From Anaspis maculata (Eukaryota; Arthropoda; Insecta; Coleoptera; Scraptiidae), in assembly GCA_949128115.1 (NCBI GenBank), contig OX421967.1, forward strand, positions 7,802,070 through 7,866,069: a DNA stretch of 64,000 bases, in the 5' to 3' direction. The position numbers were made by a program, and so were the translations under genes. The notes below the pieces were generated by a model. That model worked only from the letters and a program-made list of their open reading frames with translations. It searched no databases and was not told the origin of the DNA. Shown here in pieces: positions 45,030 to 55,190 of the stretch (its first letter is position 1; each line of letters opens with the position of its first letter).

Positions 45030-45215
45030 ACGAGGGGCCAACCACTCCGAGAATACCTGTACAAAATGTGCAGAATACTTATGGGAATACTGGGGAATAC
45101 ATGGAAATACCAGAAATATTCGGGAATATTCGGAAATACTTGGGAATACCCGAGAATACGTGGGAATACTCAAGAATATACGGGAATATCAGGAAATATC
45201 CAGGATTACCTAGGA
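45030..45215 (+). repeat. GGAATAC/GGAAATAC short array, left
   Basis: Irregular 8-14-bp repeats such as GGGAATAC, GGAAATAC and CGAGAATAC. It is preceded by ACGAGGGGCCAACCACTC, which recurs inverted after the right array, while the arrays themselves stay in the same orientation. Confidence 0.85.
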
Positions 45216-46950
45216 AATACTTGTATCGGAACATCTCGCCAGAGATCGGGAGACGGGCAGTTTCCGCTTGTTTATGGGAAAATATCTAAAAATATCTTCG
45301 TTCGAGACAGAAACGAGACAGAGAACAACATAGTTTTGAGGTAGAGGAATCGGTGTCGCGAATGTCTGCAAAAAAAAACGTCAACAAAGGAAAGTGAAGA
45401 CCAAATAGCTTATTTTGATTTTTGAAGTCGATATTTATCTGATCTGAATATGGAAAATATCGTAAAACATCAAATACGTGATATTTTATTGAAACATGTA
45501 TATACAGTATCGAGTAGGTACAGTATACAGGGTACTAGGTACATTGGTTGTAACAAACTTTGAGGGATGATTCTTTATCAAAAATGAAGTCGAAAAATAT
45601 GGAAAGTCATGGTCCCAAAATGCTTCCTTGAAAATATGTTGAAAAAGTTGCCCTTCCAAAATCGGTTCTACCTTGAAGCCGCCCTCAGAGATCCGTTGGC
45701 GTGAAGCATGTGTACCGTCCAACCCTTTAAATAGAGATCTTCTATATTTTGTTTTAAATTTTCAGTTTTTTGGATAGATTAATTTTCGTACTAGATTGAC
45801 AACAACGTCAAGGGAAGTGAACAGAACACTAATAACCTCAGCAGTTGATGTGTTGCACTTCTCCTTTTCTTCATGAAAAAAATAAATAAATCGGTTTGAA
45901 AAATCAATCCAAATATCTTAAAAACGAGGCCTCTAACCACAATTGTTCATGCAGGAGTAACTTTTTTGTCCAAATTGAACACAAAATACAAAAATAGGAA
46001 TAATTCCCAAAAGTTGCTAGGAGAGTGAAAAATAGGGGAGAAAGGGAGAGGGCACCCCTTCTTATCTTCGCCCCCAAAGAAACTTGATGGAACTTGGAAC
46101 ACGTTATTCTTGTTCGACAGATATTTTTTTGAGGAAATCGATGAGTAAACCTCGAGGTAAACCTTGTTTGAAATTAAAAAAAAATCGGTTCAACGGTTCA
46201 AAAGTTCAGTCAAAAAATGATTTTAAAAAAGCAACTTCAACACCCTCTATTTTTTCAAAAGCATTTTAGGGTCACGAATTTCCATATCTTTTCAACTAAA
46301 GTTTTGATGGGAAATAGTCAATGAATAGTGAGGGATTGGAACACTACGTTTCAACCGTTCAAGATGAAAATATGCTACAAACGCCTATCCACATCGTTTT
46401 TCATTCTGAATCACCTAAAAATATTTTCAATCATATAGGAAGAGGCAGAGTTCAGGAACGTATGTCTTTTTTTTTCAATTGGAACACTCTATATTCTGTC
46501 ACAATTGGATTAGCTGGGGGTAGTTGATGAAACACTGTTCCACTTGGCACGTAGGCCTCGCTACTGGGCCCAATAATCATGAAACCTCTTCTCAGACCAG
46601 CCGGACTCACCGAGCCATAATATGGTGCGTGGATGTTTGATGGTAGGTCCATCTAAGCCTTGATCAAAGCACTGGGACCGACACGCGCACGGTTGAGCCG
46701 AATTATGTCTTCAAATCCCGACGCAGGTAAAGATTTTCGGCACACATTCACGCCCTGCGATGGTACATTTCCGACTCCGTCCGTCTCCCTGACTGCGCCG
46801 TCGGTTTTCCTCTTTTTTCTTCTACACATCGCCGTACTGCCGCTTGCAGGCGTGATGTACTAGGGGAGTTTGCCAATGATCACCCGAGAAGTTTCAGCCG
46901 GCTTAGAGTCAGACGAGACCCGCCAACAGCTCGCCTACTGGCACTACCCA

Positions 46951-47014
46951 CCGGCGGTCACCCATCCAACTTTTGACCGCGCTGAGCGTTGCTGCAGTCG
47001 AGTTATCACCGGAC
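46951..47014 (-). repeat. 5S-rRNA-like segment (possible 5S-derived SINE)
   Basis: The minus strand reads CGGTGATAACTCGACTGCAG, CAACGCTCAGCGCGGTC, AAAAGTTGGATGGGTGACCG and CC. This parallels the internal-promoter part of eukaryotic 5S rRNA (GTTAAGCAACG...GGTxAGTACTTGGATGGGTGACCGCC). The flanks (46500-46950) are GC-rich but not 5S, so a 5S-derived SINE or fragment is likelier than a gene. Confidence 0.5.
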
Positions 47015-47549
47015 TGGAGCGGCGTACTACACGCTATTCCTTCCTCTATTCTGTCACATATTCTTATTCGTTTTCAAAATAGGTTTAGGGCAGTTTGAAA
47101 TGTTGAACGTTTTGAGCGTTGTTATGTCGAAAATAACTCCATGATCATGTTTGCTAAAAAAAAAAACGCGAACCTTGAAACATTCAAATTTGGAGTCCAT
47201 TTTTCGTTGATAAGGTTTGGCTGTAATGTTATAGGGTGATCAAAAAACATTTCTAAATTGGGTTATTTCGGAAGGTCATGACTTCATTTTTTTAAATGGA
47301 TTTTGAAATGCCTTAATTTTTTTACATATTGGGATCTGTCTGTAATCTGACTACATTTTTTAAAAGGTATGGCCCCCTACCTGAAGTGCGTTTTTTCAAT
47401 TTTTTTTTATTCAACGCATCACTGGATTATTTAAATAAAATTCTTAGTGCTTAGTTTTGTAGTTATAATGTTTTAATTGATTGATAACGTTATAAATTCT
47501 GAGGGTGCATCAGCTTATGATTTTTAGGCCTTTGACAGCGATATATTTT

Positions 47550-47740
47550 AATATGGGAACATAGGAAATACTTTGGGAATACCTGAGAATACTTGGAAAT
47601 TCCAGGAAATACTGAGAATACACGGAAATACTTGGAAATATCGAGAAATAGGGGGAATACCAAAGAATACTTAGGAAATAATAGGAAATACGCGGAAATG
47701 CAGGAATATGTCGGAAATACATGGTATTCTCGTAATACCT
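47550..47740 (+). repeat. GGAATAC/GGAAATAC short array, right
   Basis: The same short repeats as at 45030-45215, in the same orientation (TTGGGAATACCTGAGAATAC). It ends with AATACCTGTACAAATTTTC and the inverted block GAGTGGTTGGCCCCTCGT. Confidence 0.85.
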
Positions 47741-47814
47741 GTACAAATTTTCATGAGTGGTTGGCCCCTCGTGAGAATACAAGATGGCGGCGGGGCATCA
47801 ATTGTCAAAAACTG

Positions 47815-48335
47815 ATGTATCCTGATGAAGTTCACATCGCCCGCAAATTTCACTCAAATCGGACCGCTTTCAGAGAAATTCAAAATGGCGGATAAAAGAT
47901 GGCGGCCAAGTGACCAAAATTATTGGTCAACTTTATATGGCGGTCACGTACGCATTCGATTGGCGTTTGCAACACATCGATATCTCTTTCCGTTGAGGCA
48001 TAATTCTTCTATAGTTCTATCACTTCGAAACATGTTCAATAGTGAGAATACAAAATGGCGGCGAGGCATCAAATGTAGAACATTGGGAAGATCTTCATGT
48101 GGTTTATATTTCCTGCAAATTTCATTTCAATCGAATCACTTTTAAAAAAATTCAAAATGGCGGATCAAAAATGGTGGCAGAATAACAAAAAACCAAAAGT
48201 CAACTTGACATCCTGGACATATGTACTATTGATCAGCGTTTACACCACATCGATATCTTTCTTCCCTGAGCCGCCCGGGTACGGACGGACGGACGGACGG
48301 ACGGACGGACGGACAGACGGACGGACGGAGGGACA
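47815..48335 (+). repeat. Direct repeats in element E, right pair, plus GGAC microsatellite
   Basis: Two more copies of the unit of about 230 bp (47815-48045 closely related, 48060-48270 diverged) with AAAATGGCGGATAAAAGATG and ATGGCGGCCAAG. They are followed by a GGAC microsatellite at about 48283-48330. Confidence 0.8.
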
Positions 48336-48975
48336 AAGTGAAGCTAAAAGCGCCTTCTCCCCATTTTTTGGGAAAGTGCGCTAAAAACAATTTGGGCTCT
48401 GGAAAGTGGCGATTTCGAGATGTTCTCCAAAGTTTATAACCCGAATATCTCGAAAATCAAGCCTCTTATCAAAATTTTACAGGAGTAACTTTTTTTTTAA
48501 ATTGAACAAGGAATTCGAGAAAAATATGGTTTTCCAAAAATATTCAGTGCCGTAGAGAATAGGGCGTGAGAAGTAAAACAGCTTTCCCGTATCTACGCCA
48601 GTGGACAATTTTGACAAAAGTTATCTACGTCAAGTGATGGATATTTATTTTGTAAGTATTTGTACCAAATTTGGTCAAAATCGCTCTGATAACTTGAGAG
48701 TTATTGCAAAAAGAAGATTTTAAAAACTGAAGTTTAAAGGGCTGTATCTCTCTTAGGAAGCGTTTCAGAGAAAAATTAAATTATGCATGTCGACTTAAAT
48801 TTTGATGGACTATCGAATGGTGAATTATTGCTACTAGCTACTATAACCTGGACTACCTGTATGTTGTTAGTTTCCATACGTCTCGTTGTTCTTCTTATTT
48901 TCATTTATTTTTTATTCAATGTGTTGACTTGCTAAATGTACAAATTGTACCGAAGAATAGCAGAAATATCTATCT

Positions 48976-49200
48976 ATCTATTTTTTTTTTTTTTTTTTTT
49001 TGGAGACCTGATTTGCTTTTTTGACGCAAAATTGACCTACACTCATAAAACTGTGTACATGAGCCTCGTCAGGTTCAGTATTTTTTTGCCGGATCTTATT
49101 TGGTTTTTCGACGCAAAATCAACTTAGACTTGTGAACCTGTGTACGTGAACCTTGTCGGGTTCAGTATTTTTTTTTCGAGGCCTGATTGAGTTTTTTGTC
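48976..49200 (+). repeat. Poly-T run and 86-90-bp tandem units
   Basis: After a CTAT microsatellite and a run of about 22 T, two and a half units of the array family of 43005-43355 follow: GGAGACCTGATTTGCTTTTT near 49002, GCCGGATCTTATTTGG near 49088 and CGAGGCCTGATTGAG near 49178. Confidence 0.8.
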
Positions 49201-49319
49201 GAAAATGGATTTGGGCAAGTTGATTTTTGACTCGGTTTTCTTTCTCCCGTCCCAAACTCTCAAATTATTTGTCTTTACAACAATTGTACATACACTTAGC
49301 GCTTTTTGATTTTTACGCT

Positions 49320-50055
49320 ATTTTTTCGGGGTTTTTCTTTCTCGACCTTTTGTTTTTCGACCTATTGCTTTTCGACGTTTTGTTTTTCGACCTATACTTT
49401 TTAGACTAGCTGTCACCGGCGCCGGCAAGCCGTCGCCTGGGTGACAGCTATGGTTGAAAAGTAGCCAGGGAATTTGTTCCACTGACGATGACACTGGACA
49501 AGTGGAAAGAGGATTGTATACATGATGTTGATTTTCGGTTGTTTTAGGCAGATGTCAGGTGTTCCCTTAACAAGTTTAGTAATTTTTTGCATGTCCGTCG
49601 ATAGTGTTTTGGTCAGATGAAGTTTTCCAAGAGGCATAAGCAACTGACTGTGTATTAGTAACATGAAATCGAAAAGATGTTTGTTTTTCGCGTGCTTTGA
49701 AATTTCTGCCGCGACTTGTAGGGTTCTATTGTGAACGGAACGCATGTCAGTGGGTAGTGTCTGGTCAGTGAAGAGTTGTCGGGAAAAATCGATACACCAT
49801 TATTATGTTTATTGATATGTATTTCTACTTTTGTTGAAGGTAACTACCAAAAAAACTGGAAACATATGATGGAGTACACAATTTTGAGAATGAAAGCAAC
49901 GATGTGTGTTATGAAAACCTGAACCGTGAAAAAGGTTATGCCGTGGAGGACACTGTGTAGTGGAAAGCAAAAAAGAACCCCGTGTATTTGTATTATTTAG
50001 GAGTCTTTTTGAATATGTACCTATAGGAGAAATTGAGATAAAATGAAAGTATGTG
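49320..50055. other. TTTTTCGACC array, small hairpin, then unassigned DNA
   Basis: 49330-49400 repeats TTTTTCGACCTATTG-type units. At 49408-49449, AGCTGTCAC and GTGACAGCT flank a GC-rich loop. A 110-codon minus frame (49413-49745) follows without a known domain; the rest is unassigned. Confidence 0.4.
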
Positions 50056-50059
50056 CAAA

Positions 50060-51390
50060 ATTCAAAATTTGACCGTTACGTTCCAGTTGTTCATCTGAAC
50101 CAAGTATAGGCTGGAAAACCCGATGTAATCGGTTGAAAAAAGCAAGAATTCAATACAGCGCTTTAAACTGCCAGAATGTCGAGTTCGAAAATGCACTTTA
50201 ATTGTCCATCTTGACTGAGTATATGTTCAAAATCTCAATTTAATCTGTTAAAATGAACAAAAGTTCAAAATGGCAGCCTTGGAAATGTCAAAATGGCGAA
50301 TTTGACGAATGCATTTCGATTGTCAACCTCAAGTGGGTATAGGTCTAAAATCTCAATCCGATTGCTTGAAAAAATGCAAAAGCTCAATATGGAGGCCTCT
50401 TGAAACGTGAAAATCAAACATTCACACATGCATTTTGATCGCCAATCTCAAGTAGGTATAGGTACAAAATTCCAATCAGATCGGTTGAAAAATGCTGAAG
50501 TTCAATATGGCGACCTCTAGAAAAGTCAAAAATCGAAATTTGACAGATGCATCTCGACAGCCGGACTGCCTAACCAAAGTAAGTAGAGGTTCCAAATCCC
50601 AATCGGATGGGTTGAAAAATGCGAGAGTTCAATATGTCGGCGGAATTGGAGCTGTCAAAATGACAAATTTGGCGAATGTATTCAGATTGCCCATTTCAAG
50701 TTGTCATAGATTCAAAATCTCAATCGGATAGTTAGGTTGGAAAATGCAAAAGTTCAAGATGGCGGCCTCTTGAAACGTCAATAATCAGAATTTGACAGAT
50801 GTATTTTGATTGTCCGCCTCAAGTGGTTATAGGTTTTGAATCCCAATCGGATCGGTTAAAAAATGCAAAAGTTCGATATGGCGGCCTCGGAACTGTCAAA
50901 ACGTCCAATTTGATAGATACACCTCGATTGTTCACCTCAAGTGGGTATAGGTTCTAATTTCTAAATCCCAATCGGATAGGTCGAAAAAGCAAAAGTTCAA
51001 TATGGCGGCCTTTTGAAACGTCAAAAATCGAAGGTTGACAAATGCATCTCGATTGCCTACCATAAACAAGTACAGGTTGAAAATCCCAATCGGATCAATA
51101 TGGCGCCCTTTTGAAAAGTCATGAATCGAAATTTGCTAGATGCATCTCGATTGCCTACCCAAAACAGGTTTAAGTTGGAAATCCAAATCGGATCGGCTGA
51201 AAATCGCAAAAGTTCAATATGGCGGCCTTTTTAGATGTCAGAAATCAAAATGTGACAGAGGCATCTCGAATGCCCACCCAATGCAAGTGCAGGTTGAAAA
51301 ATCCAATCTGATCGGTTGAGAAATGGAAAAGTTCAATATGGTGGCCTCTGGAGACGTCAAAAATCGAAATCTGACAAAGGCATTCGTTGT
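50060..51390 (+). repeat. Tandem array, unit about 120 bp, about 11 copies
   Basis: Units run GGTATAGGTTCAAAATC, TCAATCGGATCGGTTG, AAAAATGCAAAAGTTCAATA, TGGCGGCCT, CTTGAAACGTCAAAAATC, AATTTGACAGATGCATCTCG and ATTGCCCACC. GTTCAATATGG-type anchors fall near 50379, 50502, 50630, 50752, 50872, 50994, 51090, 51214 and 51336. Copies are substantially diverged. Nearly every unit carries the ATATGGCGGC core. Confidence 0.9.
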
Positions 51391-51400
51391 GTTCGAAATT

Positions 51401-51521
51401 AGGTTGTTTTATCAGCAGTCCCTGACTGTTCGTGGACGTCAGCAGCCTGTAACTTCATAAATCGTAGTGCGCAGGCTGCTGACGTCCACGGACAGTCAGG
51501 GACTGCTGATGGAACAAACCT
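51401..51521. repeat. 121-bp near-perfect hairpin
   Basis: ATCAGCAGTCCCTGACTG and CGTGGACGTCAGCAGCCTG at 51411-51450 are repeated inverted at 51473-51510 (CAGGCTGCTGACGTCCACGG, CAGTCAGGGACTGCTGAT). They are bordered by AGGTTGTTTT and AACAAACCT. The loop is about 22 bases. A tiny MITE is the likeliest explanation. Confidence 0.8.
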
Positions 51522-52744
51522 ATTGGAACAATTAGATAGCGAACGCTCACAAAAGGGGAAATACCATGAAATTTCGAATAAAAAAGCAACAAATTGGATC
51601 TGGTCGACGGTCGTCTATGTTTTTGGTTCAGATCACGCAAAAAAAACCACCGCAGACACGACGATGAATGTGACTTGAGAATTCGGCGAACGGTGGCGCG
51701 AGTTTGACAGATTCGCGTTAACATCTAGTGAACGGAGGCGCGCGGTGCTGTTGGCAAAAGTGACAGTGGCAGTCCGACGCTAGGTCGACCGTATCGATGC
51801 AAAAAGTTGCACACAGATTTCGATAAAATGAACTACAAAGACGTAATAGAACGCATATGGATCGAAGCATGGACCCTTTCTAAAGATCTGACCAGAAGGT
51901 CCGATGGAATTATCTGGGATTTCGTAGAGAACAAGACGTGACAACAAGACATTGACGCCGCCACGAGATGTGTCTGGAAATGGGAAAAATGGGCTTTTCT
52001 CGAAATGTGAAGCCGGTAAAAATCGGGCTCTAGTGCAAATATGCTGTGAGTACCTACCAGACGTGTTTTGTCCCATCAATCGCCTGTTTTTGTGAAATAT
52101 TACGCCGTCAACGTCTGTCCCGGACTGGGAAATTTTATCAAAGTGCCGTCGAATTTGAAGAATTCTTTGGTTTTTGGTGTCCGATAGACGCTGAAAAGCC
52201 CCCTCTAGACCACGGTTCAATGTCGCACGCTGACACGGTACGTTTTTTCCAAAAACACTGTTCAAATGCCCCGAGGTGTTGTCGAGTTTTTCTCAAAACC
52301 GACAGCGTCAATAATGACGTTTCTGTCAGATTTGGCCGGGCCGTGTACCGTTTCCGACATGTTTCGGCAAAATTCCAAGAAAAGCCACGCTGAATGGCTC
52401 GCATCAGACGATAGTGAGTTCTCGAAACACCCCGGTCGGCATTTCACACCAAATTTCTTAAAATTCTGCCCAAAAATCCGAGTTTTCGCCGCCAAAATGT
52501 GTCAAGAAATCTCGGACGAATTATTTGAGATGACGATTCCCAAGGAAAAATTGGAATGAATTATGAATTTTCGAAAAATCCCCTCAAATTTGGCAGAAAT
52601 TTTGGAAATTTCCCATCGTCAACTTGTATTGCGGTTCGTTTGCGAATTTTTTTAAAAAAATACCCCGTCAAAATCCGATGTCTGGTTTTCACAAATTCCA
52701 ACCAGACGTCGTTAAGTTCTCTCACGGGTTAGTTTAAGGTGATG
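51522..52744. other. Unassigned GC-richer stretch with overlapping frames
   Basis: Frames of 161 codons (minus, 51780-52265), 115 codons (plus, 52046-52393) and 97 codons (plus, 52266-52559) overlap each other. None shows a domain I recognise, and open frames on both strands suggest chance. It could be the interior of an unrecognised mobile element. Confidence 0.3.
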
Positions 52745-52856
52745 ACGTTTTGTTTTTCGACCTATTGTTTTTCGATCGTTTGTTTTTCGATATTCTGTTA
52801 TTCGATATCATGTATATTCGACCATATGTATTTCGATCGTCATCACTTTCGATATA

Positions 52857-55102
52857 CAGAGTGATTCATGAGTGACCTTACATAGGCTAATGAGAGATAG
52901 AGGACTTCGGGGCGAGTCAGGATCCACTGGAGAAGATTTGTTTTCTCCATTGGTTACGAAGATACAGGGTGTTTTGTGTGTTTCGTGTGAAACTTTGATA
53001 AGCGATATTTCTGAAACGGCTAGAGATATTTTCTTGAAATTCACCAGTAATATTTCTCTATTGGAACTTACCCTGAACCCATACTGGGTGATTCAAAATC
53101 CAGGGCCGGGATTAAGAAAATGTGCCCTTTTTTTATTTGATCAAAAAGTGTGTTTTCTGAACGCTTTTCTAAAAAACTGCTATCGGATTCGAAAAGCCAA
53201 GGGAAAATGCTTCAAGAATCACTCTTCAATTTAGATGGCACACCTAAACCGTTTCGACATAAAAATTGGAAGTGAAAGGACCCCGCACGATTCTTATGGA
53301 AAATGGCTCCCGGTTAAATTCTCTGAATTTTTGATATGTTGTAGCTCATGAGATACTAATCAAATGCCGTGAACCCCAAACTCAAATAATGGACAGTTTT
53401 TTACCCACAGGGGGTTGAAGTTGGAGGTTTTGACGGTTCAAAAATCATATTCTGACGTAAATAAGAGCTTTTTATTCGGTTTCTCTTCCAAGTTCTGTTT
53501 CATGCTGAACGTATTTATTTGACAGAAAACTATCAACCCCCTCCTCCACCCCCAACCCCTATCTACCATCATAAAATTCGAGATCAATTTCAAAAGCCAT
53601 GCAAATGGCTTCTGTGATTCAAATTATGAATTTTGAGATGAAAATTATTTTCCACCCCTAATGTTGGGGTGCCGAGTTTCCAATTTTCCTCGGTTAATTT
53701 GGCTGGATTTTTGGTATTGTGTACTTCTAATTCTGCTGAACAAAAAGTTTCCATTTCAAACTTATTCCTATGGACAGTTTTTGCTCTACAGGGGACTGAA
53801 GTTGCAGATTTGAGAGCATAAATATTGAACTTCAGTCCCCTGTAGAACAAAAACTGTTCATAGGAATAAGTTTTGGTATGAGAACTTTTTTTTCAGAAAA
53901 ATTAGAAGTACACAATACCAAAAATTTAGCCAAATTAACCGAAGAAAATTAGAAAATCGCCACCCCAACATTAGGGGTGGAAAATAATTTTCATGTCAAA
54001 ATTCATAATTTGAATCACAGAAGCCATCTGCATCGCTTTTGAGAGTAATTTCAAATTTTATGATGGTAGATAGGGGTTGGAGGTGGAGAAGGGGGTTGAT
54101 TTTTTTCTGTCAAATAAATACATTCAGCATGGAACACAACTTGAAGAAAAACCAAATAAAAAGCTTTTATTAACGTCATAATATCATTTTGAAGCCGTCA
54201 AAACCCCCAACTTCAACCCCCTGTGGGTAAAAAACTGTCCATTATTTTAGTTTGGGGTTCACGGTATTTGATTAGTATCTCATGAACTACAACATATCAA
54301 AAGTTCAGAGAATTTAACCGGGAGCCATTTTCCATAAGAATCGTGCGGGGTCCTTTATGGGTAAGTTTCCATTTTTGACCGGACATAATCGACTCATTGT
54401 TTGAGTGAATTCATTCAAATTCATTTTTCAGCTTGTCTCTGTGGAATAGAAGGGCTTGGTAGGAAAAAAAATCCATAGCGGAAGATTTTTTTCACGACCA
54501 AATCGAGTCTAATTTTGGTTTCACTTTCGATTTTGTCATAAAAAAAAATGGTCGGCTCTGGAATTTTGCTTTCAACCAAGCTCTTTTATTCAACTAAGAC
54601 AAGCCAAAAATTGAATTTCGATGAATTCAATCAAATAATGAGTCGATTATGTCCGGTCGAAAATAAGAACTCACCCACAAATTTCACTTTCAATTTTATT
54701 GTCGAAACGGTTTAGGTGTGCTATTTAACTTGAAGAATGATTCTTAAAGCATTTCTCCTTAGCTTTTTGAATCCGATAGCGGTTTTTTAGAAAAGCGGTC
54801 AAAAAATGTACTTTTTGATGAAACAAAAAAGGGGCACCTTTTTTCTAGCCCGGCCCTGGATTTTGACTCACCCGGTATGGCTTCGGGATGAGTTCCAACA
54901 GAGAAATATTACTGGTGAATTTCAACAAAATACCTCTGGTCGTTTCAGAAATATCGCTTATTAGAGTTTCATACGAAACACACAAAACACCCTGTATCTT
55001 CGTAACCATTAGAGAAAATGAAATTTCTTCAGTGGATCCTGACTCGCCTCGAAGTCCTCTATCTCCCATTGGCCTATGTAAGGTCACTCATGAGTCACCC
55101 TG
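52857..55102. mobile_element. Fold-back element F, 2.25 kb, with nested insertion
   Basis: The ends CAGAGTGATTCATGAGTGAC and GTCACTCATGAGTCACCCTG are inverted, with TA on both sides (52855-52856 and 55103-55104). Arms share TAGAGGACTTCGxGGCGAGTC, ATACAGGGTGTTTTGTGTG and CCAGGGCCGG. The left arm is interrupted at 53277/53278 by a Spy-like palindrome, and beyond it (54357) the left arm resumes (GGTAAGTTTCCATTTTTGAC). Without the insert the element would be about 1.17 kb. No coding region. Confidence 0.85.
53278..54353. mobile_element. Spy-like palindromic element, copy A (nested)
   Basis: A 1076-bp palindrome starting GGACCCCGCACGATTCTTAT and ending with its complement, sitting exactly between AAA (53275-53277) and TTT (54354-54356). 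Joining the flanks gives AGTGAAATTTATGGGTAAG. The other arm of the host element (complement of about 54680-54705) reads AGTGAAATTTGTGGGTGAG, so nothing was duplicated or lost. Spy-group DNA transposons are known for insertion between AAA and TTT without target duplication. No transposase. Copy B is at 59907-60980. Confidence 0.75.
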
Positions 55103-55190
55103 TATTGTAAATTCGACCTTTTCCTCGACCTTTTCTTTTTTGACCTCATGTATTCGATGTTTTGCTTTCGACCTTTTGTTTTTCGTTCTT

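Larger units (their letters stand above)
43578..48859. mobile_element. Composite fold-back element E, 5.3 kb
   Basis: The ends CAGGGCGGTCCAGGTTATAG and CTATAACCTGGACTACCTG are inverted repeats that stay complementary for about 430-460 bp (43578-44010 and 48400-48859). Both ends are flanked by TA (43576-43577 and 48860-48861), so this looks like one Tc1/mariner-type insertion of 5282 bp. The interior holds no transposase. It contains direct copies of a unit of about 230 bp rich in ATGGCGGCC, two GGAAATAC/GAATAC arrays, a GC-rich segment with a 5S-rRNA-like stretch, and a GGAC microsatellite. The interior has probably been built by duplications and nested insertions. Confidence 0.7.
52745..55190 (+). 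repeat. Degenerate TTTTTCGACCTNT array split by a fold-back
   Basis: Left part 52745-52854 (TTTTTCGACCTATTG, TTTTTCGATCGTTTG, TATTCGACCATATG) and right part 55105-55190 (ATTCGACCTTTTCC, TTTTGACCTCATG, TTTCGACCTTTTG) belong to one short-unit array. Fold-back element F (52857-55102) sits between them. Confidence 0.7.

Noticed and set aside
46951..47014. Functional 5S rRNA gene
   Set aside because: Only the internal promoter part matches; the 5' and 3' thirds of 5S are absent.
51780..52559. Overlapping frames of 161, 115 and 97 codons
   Set aside because: No recognisable domain, open on both strands in a GC-richer stretch, no codon pattern that favours one of them.
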